A stretch of DNA of 64,000 nucleotides, from positions 868,001 to 932,000 of the forward strand of contig NZ_CP042218.1 in the NCBI RefSeq assembly GCF_007795095.1, written 5' to 3'. The stretch comes from Luteimonas granuli. GTDB lineage: Bacteria; Pseudomonadota; Gammaproteobacteria; Xanthomonadales; Xanthomonadaceae. The position numbers were made by a program, and so were the translations under genes. Below the pieces are notes generated by a model. It made no database searches. It was not told where the DNA came from and saw only the letters and a list, made by a program, of their open reading frames with translations. Of this stretch, positions 60,323 through 64,000 are shown piece after piece; the stretch's first letter is position 1; every line of letters begins with the position of its first letter.

Positions 60323-61236
60323 CAGAAGTAGCCCTCGCGCTTCTTCTTTTCCATCGAATCGCCCTCGGCGTGGTCGATCAGGCGACCGGCGCGTTCGGAC
60401 TGCGTGCCGGACTCCATCTCGGCGATGATGGCGTCGAGGTCGGCGGCGGCGGACTCCACGGCACCGGTCAGCGGGTAGCAGCCCAGCGTGCGGAAGCGCA
60501 CGCGGCGCATCACCGGCGACTCGCCCGGGCGCAGCTGGAAGCGATCGTCGTCGACCATCACCAGGGTGCCGTCGCGCTCGACCACGGGGCGCTCGGCGGC
60601 GAAGTAAAGCGGCACCACAGGTATGCCTTCGCGACGGATGTAGCGCCACACGTCGAGTTCGGTCCAGTCGGACAGCGGGAACACGCGCATGCTCTCGCCC
60701 GGGCTCACCCGCGCGTTGTACAGGTTCCACAGCTCCGGGCGCTGGCGGCGCGGATCCCAACCGTGGTTGCGATCGCGGAAGGAGAACACACGTTCCTTGG
60801 CGCGCGACTTTTCCTCGTCGCGGCGGGCGCCGCCGATCGCGGCGTCGAAGCCACCGGCGTCCAGCGCCTGGCGCAGCGCCAGGGTCTTCATCACCTCGGT
60901 GTGCCGGCTGGCACCGTGGCTCTGCGGACCGATGCCTTCGCGCACGCCGTCGGGGTTGATGTGCACGCGCAGTTCCACGCCCGTCTCCGCCGCGCGACGG
61001 TCCCGGAACGCGATCATCTCGCGGAACTTCCACGTGGTGTCCACGTGCAACAGCGGGATCGGCGGCCTGGCCGGCGCGAAGGCCTTGAGCAGCAGGTGCA
61101 GCAGCACCGAGCTGTCCTTGCCGATCGAATACAGCATCACCGGCCTGCGGCACTGGCCGGCGACCTCGCGCAGCACGTGCAGGCTGGCGGACTCCAGGCG
61201 GTCCAGCTGGCGATCGATGGCGTCGCTCCCGGTCAT
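60322..61236 (-). CDS. cysD: Sulfate adenylyltransferase subunit 2
   Basis: CysD is the ATP-pyrophosphatase subunit of ATP sulfurylase and forms APS with CysN. The 304-residue protein has the PP-motif [20 protein letters not shown], then [60 protein letters not shown] and [20 protein letters not shown]. Its start overlaps the manC stop (ATGA) and its stop overlaps cysNC. No cysH, I or J gene follows, so PAPS made here need not go to assimilation. Confidence 0.97.
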   Translation of the reverse strand: MTGSDAIDRQLDRLESASLHVLREVAGQCRRPVMLYSIGKDSSVLLHLLLKAFAPARPPIPLLHVDTTWKFREMIAFRDRRAAETGVELRVHINPDGVREGIGPQSHGASRHTEVMKTLALRQALDAGGFDAAIGGARRDEEKSRAKERVFSFRDRNHGWDPRRQRPELWNLYNARVSPGESMRVFPLSDWTELDVWRYIRREGIPVVPLYFAAERPVVERDGTLVMVDDDRFQLRPGESPVMRRVRFRTLGCYPLTGAVESAAADLDAIIAEMESGTQSERAGRLIDHAEGDSMEKKKREGYF

Positions 61237-62636
61237 GAGCGCCCGTACACGTCGTCGTAGCGGACGATGTCGTCCTCGCCCAGGTAGTCGCCGGACTGCA
61301 CCTCGATCAGCTCCAGCACATCGCTTCCCGGGTTCTCCAGCCGGTGCTTCGCGCCCAGCGGAATGTAGGTCGACTGGTTGGCGTGCAATTCGAAGACGTC
61401 ATGGTCGCGGGTCACGCGCGCGGTGCCGCGGACCACGATCCAGTGTTCGGCGCGGTGCGCGTGCGACTGCAGCGACAGCCGGCCGCCAGGCTTGACCTTG
61501 ATGCGCTTGACCTGGAAACCGGTGTCGCTGTCGATGGAATCGTAGCTGCCCCAGGGTCGGTGCACCTCGCGATGCAGCACCGCGTGGCTGCGGTCGTCGG
61601 CCTTCAACCGCGCAACCACGTCCTTGACCTGCTGCACCCGGTCCTTGCGCGCGACCAGCACCGCATCGTCGGTCTCGACCACGACCAGGTCGTCGACGCC
61701 GACCAGGGCGACCATGCGCCGCGACCACACGTAGCTGTTGCGGCTGTCGATGGCGATGACCTCGCCGTTGTGGGCGTTGCCATGGGCGTCCTGCGCGCTC
61801 ACCTGCCACAGCGCCGACCAGGAGCCGACGTCGTTCCAGCCGATGTCCACCGGCAGGACCATCGCCGTGCCGGTCTTCTCCATCACCGCGTAGTCGATCG
61901 AGTCGGCCGGCGCGGCGGCGAAGGCGTCCCGGTCCAGGCGCACGAAGTCGCCGTCGCGGGTGGCCCCGGCGAAGGCCGCGCGCACCGCTTCGAGCATCTC
62001 CGGGCGGAAGCGTCCCAGTTCCTCCAGGTAGCGCGAGGCGCGGAACAGGAACATTCCGCTGTTCCAGTAGTAGCCGCCTTCCTCCAGGTACGCCCGCGCG
62101 GTGGCCGCATCGGGCTTCTCGACGAAGCGCAGGACCTGGCGCACGCCCCTGCCCGGGCCGGCCTGGATGTAGCCGAAGCCGGTTTCCGGCGACTCCGGGA
62201 CGATGCCGAAGGTGACCAGTGCGCCCGACTCCGCCGCCGGCGACGCTTCGCGCACGGCGGCCTGGAAGGCGGCGGCGTCGCGCACCACATGGTCCGAGGG
62301 CAGCACCAGCAGCAGCGGGTCGTCGCCGCCGGCCATGGCCTGGAGCGCGGCGGCGGCGATGGCCGGCGCGGTGTTGCGGCCCACCGGCTCGAGGACGATC
62401 GCGGCGCCGTCGACGCCGACCTGGCGCAGCTGCTCGCCGGCCAGGAAGCGGTGTTCCTCGTTGGCGACCACGATCGGCGCCTGCGACGCCAGTGGCGCGA
62501 CCCGGAGCCAGGTGTCCTGCAGCATCGTGTGCCTGCCCGCCAGCGCCAGGAACTGCTTGGGATAGGCCTCCCGCGAAAGCGGCCACAGGCGCGTGCCGGA
62601 GCCTCCGGACAGGAGCACGGGTTGCAGCGGATTCAT
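61233..62636 (-). CDS. manC: Mannose-1-phosphate guanylyltransferase / mannose-6-phosphate isomerase
   Basis: ManC (XanB/AlgA type) makes GDP-mannose and can isomerise fructose-6-phosphate to mannose-6-phosphate. Its 467 residues have [78 protein letters not shown] and [17 protein letters not shown] [17 protein letters not shown], then a C-terminal cupin isomerase domain ([40 protein letters not shown]). It is the first gene of an operon with cysD and cysNC. A minus-strand TAAACT (62681-62676) is a possible -10 box. It is divergent from amgK. Confidence 0.95.
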   Translation of the reverse strand: MNPLQPVLLSGGSGTRLWPLSREAYPKQFLALAGRHTMLQDTWLRVAPLASQAPIVVANEEHRFLAGEQLRQVGVDGAAIVLEPVGRNTAPAIAAAALQAMAGGDDPLLLVLPSDHVVRDAAAFQAAVREASPAAESGALVTFGIVPESPETGFGYIQAGPGRGVRQVLRFVEKPDAATARAYLEEGGYYWNSGMFLFRASRYLEELGRFRPEMLEAVRAAFAGATRDGDFVRLDRDAFAAAPADSIDYAVMEKTGTAMVLPVDIGWNDVGSWSALWQVSAQDAHGNAHNGEVIAIDSRNSYVWSRRMVALVGVDDLVVVETDDAVLVARKDRVQQVKDVVARLKADDRSHAVLHREVHRPWGSYDSIDSDTGFQVKRIKVKPGGRLSLQSHAHRAEHWIVVRGTARVTRDHDVFELHANQSTYIPLGAKHRLENPGSDVLELIEVQSGDYLGEDDIVRYDDVYGRS

Positions 62637-62718
62637 CGCGTCGGGCGCCTGCGCTGTCGAAAGGTGGAGGCGCGGAGTTTACCCTGTGCGCACCGCCGCC
62701 CCGCGGCCTGGAGAATGC

Positions 62719-64000
<1,282 letters not shown>

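Overview
The window is GC-rich (roughly 70 percent by eye), densely coded DNA. Gene content and order point to the gammaproteobacterial family Lysobacteraceae/Xanthomonadaceae (Lysobacter, Luteimonas or a relative). Markers for this are the fused lysAC gene, the MurD2-MurL peptidoglycan pair, the petABC-sspAB cluster, an Oar-like TonB-dependent receptor, and an effector whose tail looks like the XVIPCD signal of Xanthomonadales type IV secretion. This assignment is inferred from family knowledge; there is no rRNA in the window.

Layout. 1-6 kb: TonB-receptor start, marC, a short-chain dehydrogenase homologue, grxD, a superoxide dismutase homologue lacking metal ligands, purEK, a Trm112-like protein and nadC. 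6-13.7 kb: FHA protein, DUF3301 protein, sspBA, petCBA, a lytic transglycosylase and miaB. 13.7-20 kb: phoH-ybeY-corC-DUF4105 run, then cstA with its small partner. 20-22 kb: an accessory pair, an ankyrin-repeat lipoprotein and a lipase with a type IV secretion tail. 22-31.6 kb: DUF819 transporter, S9 peptidase, OPT transporter, rmlBACD and ssb. 31.7-38.8 kb: ispB, a structured repeat locus, then murD2-murL-lysAC. 38.9-48.3 kb: PhzF-like enzyme, amidohydrolase, OsmC protein, EF-G-like GTPase, HU-type protein, a DUF5916 outer-membrane protein and a SET-domain protein. 48.4-54.7 kb: suf iron-sulfur operon. 54.7-57.9 kb: HutD-like protein, ComEA-like protein, M20 peptidase and a YeaQ-type membrane protein. 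57.9-58.5 kb: second copy of the structured repeat, inverted. 58.5-64 kb: manC-cysD-cysNC, with amgK-murU divergent and running off the right edge.

Several blocks work on the envelope. rmlBACD makes dTDP-L-rhamnose. manC makes GDP-mannose and is translationally coupled to sulfate activation genes. lysAC, murL and murD2 overlap and feed the peptidoglycan stem peptide. amgK and murU recycle MurNAc. petABC is the cytochrome bc1 complex. The suf operon builds Fe-S clusters under an Rrf2-type regulator.

Two points stand out. First, two intergenic loci (32817-33356 and 57904-58477), each between convergent genes, are inverted copies of one composite repeat. Each holds two inward-facing modules that fold as a three-way junction, with constant loops and co-varying stems. 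I do not recognise this family. Second, five genes in the first 25 kb (marC, nadC, the DUF3301 gene, petB and the S9 peptidase gene) are each broken by a single-base change in a C/G run. Each is restored to a family-typical length by one base, and two belong to core pathways, so sequencing or assembly error is more likely than true decay. No tRNA, rRNA, CRISPR array, transposase or replication origin was seen.
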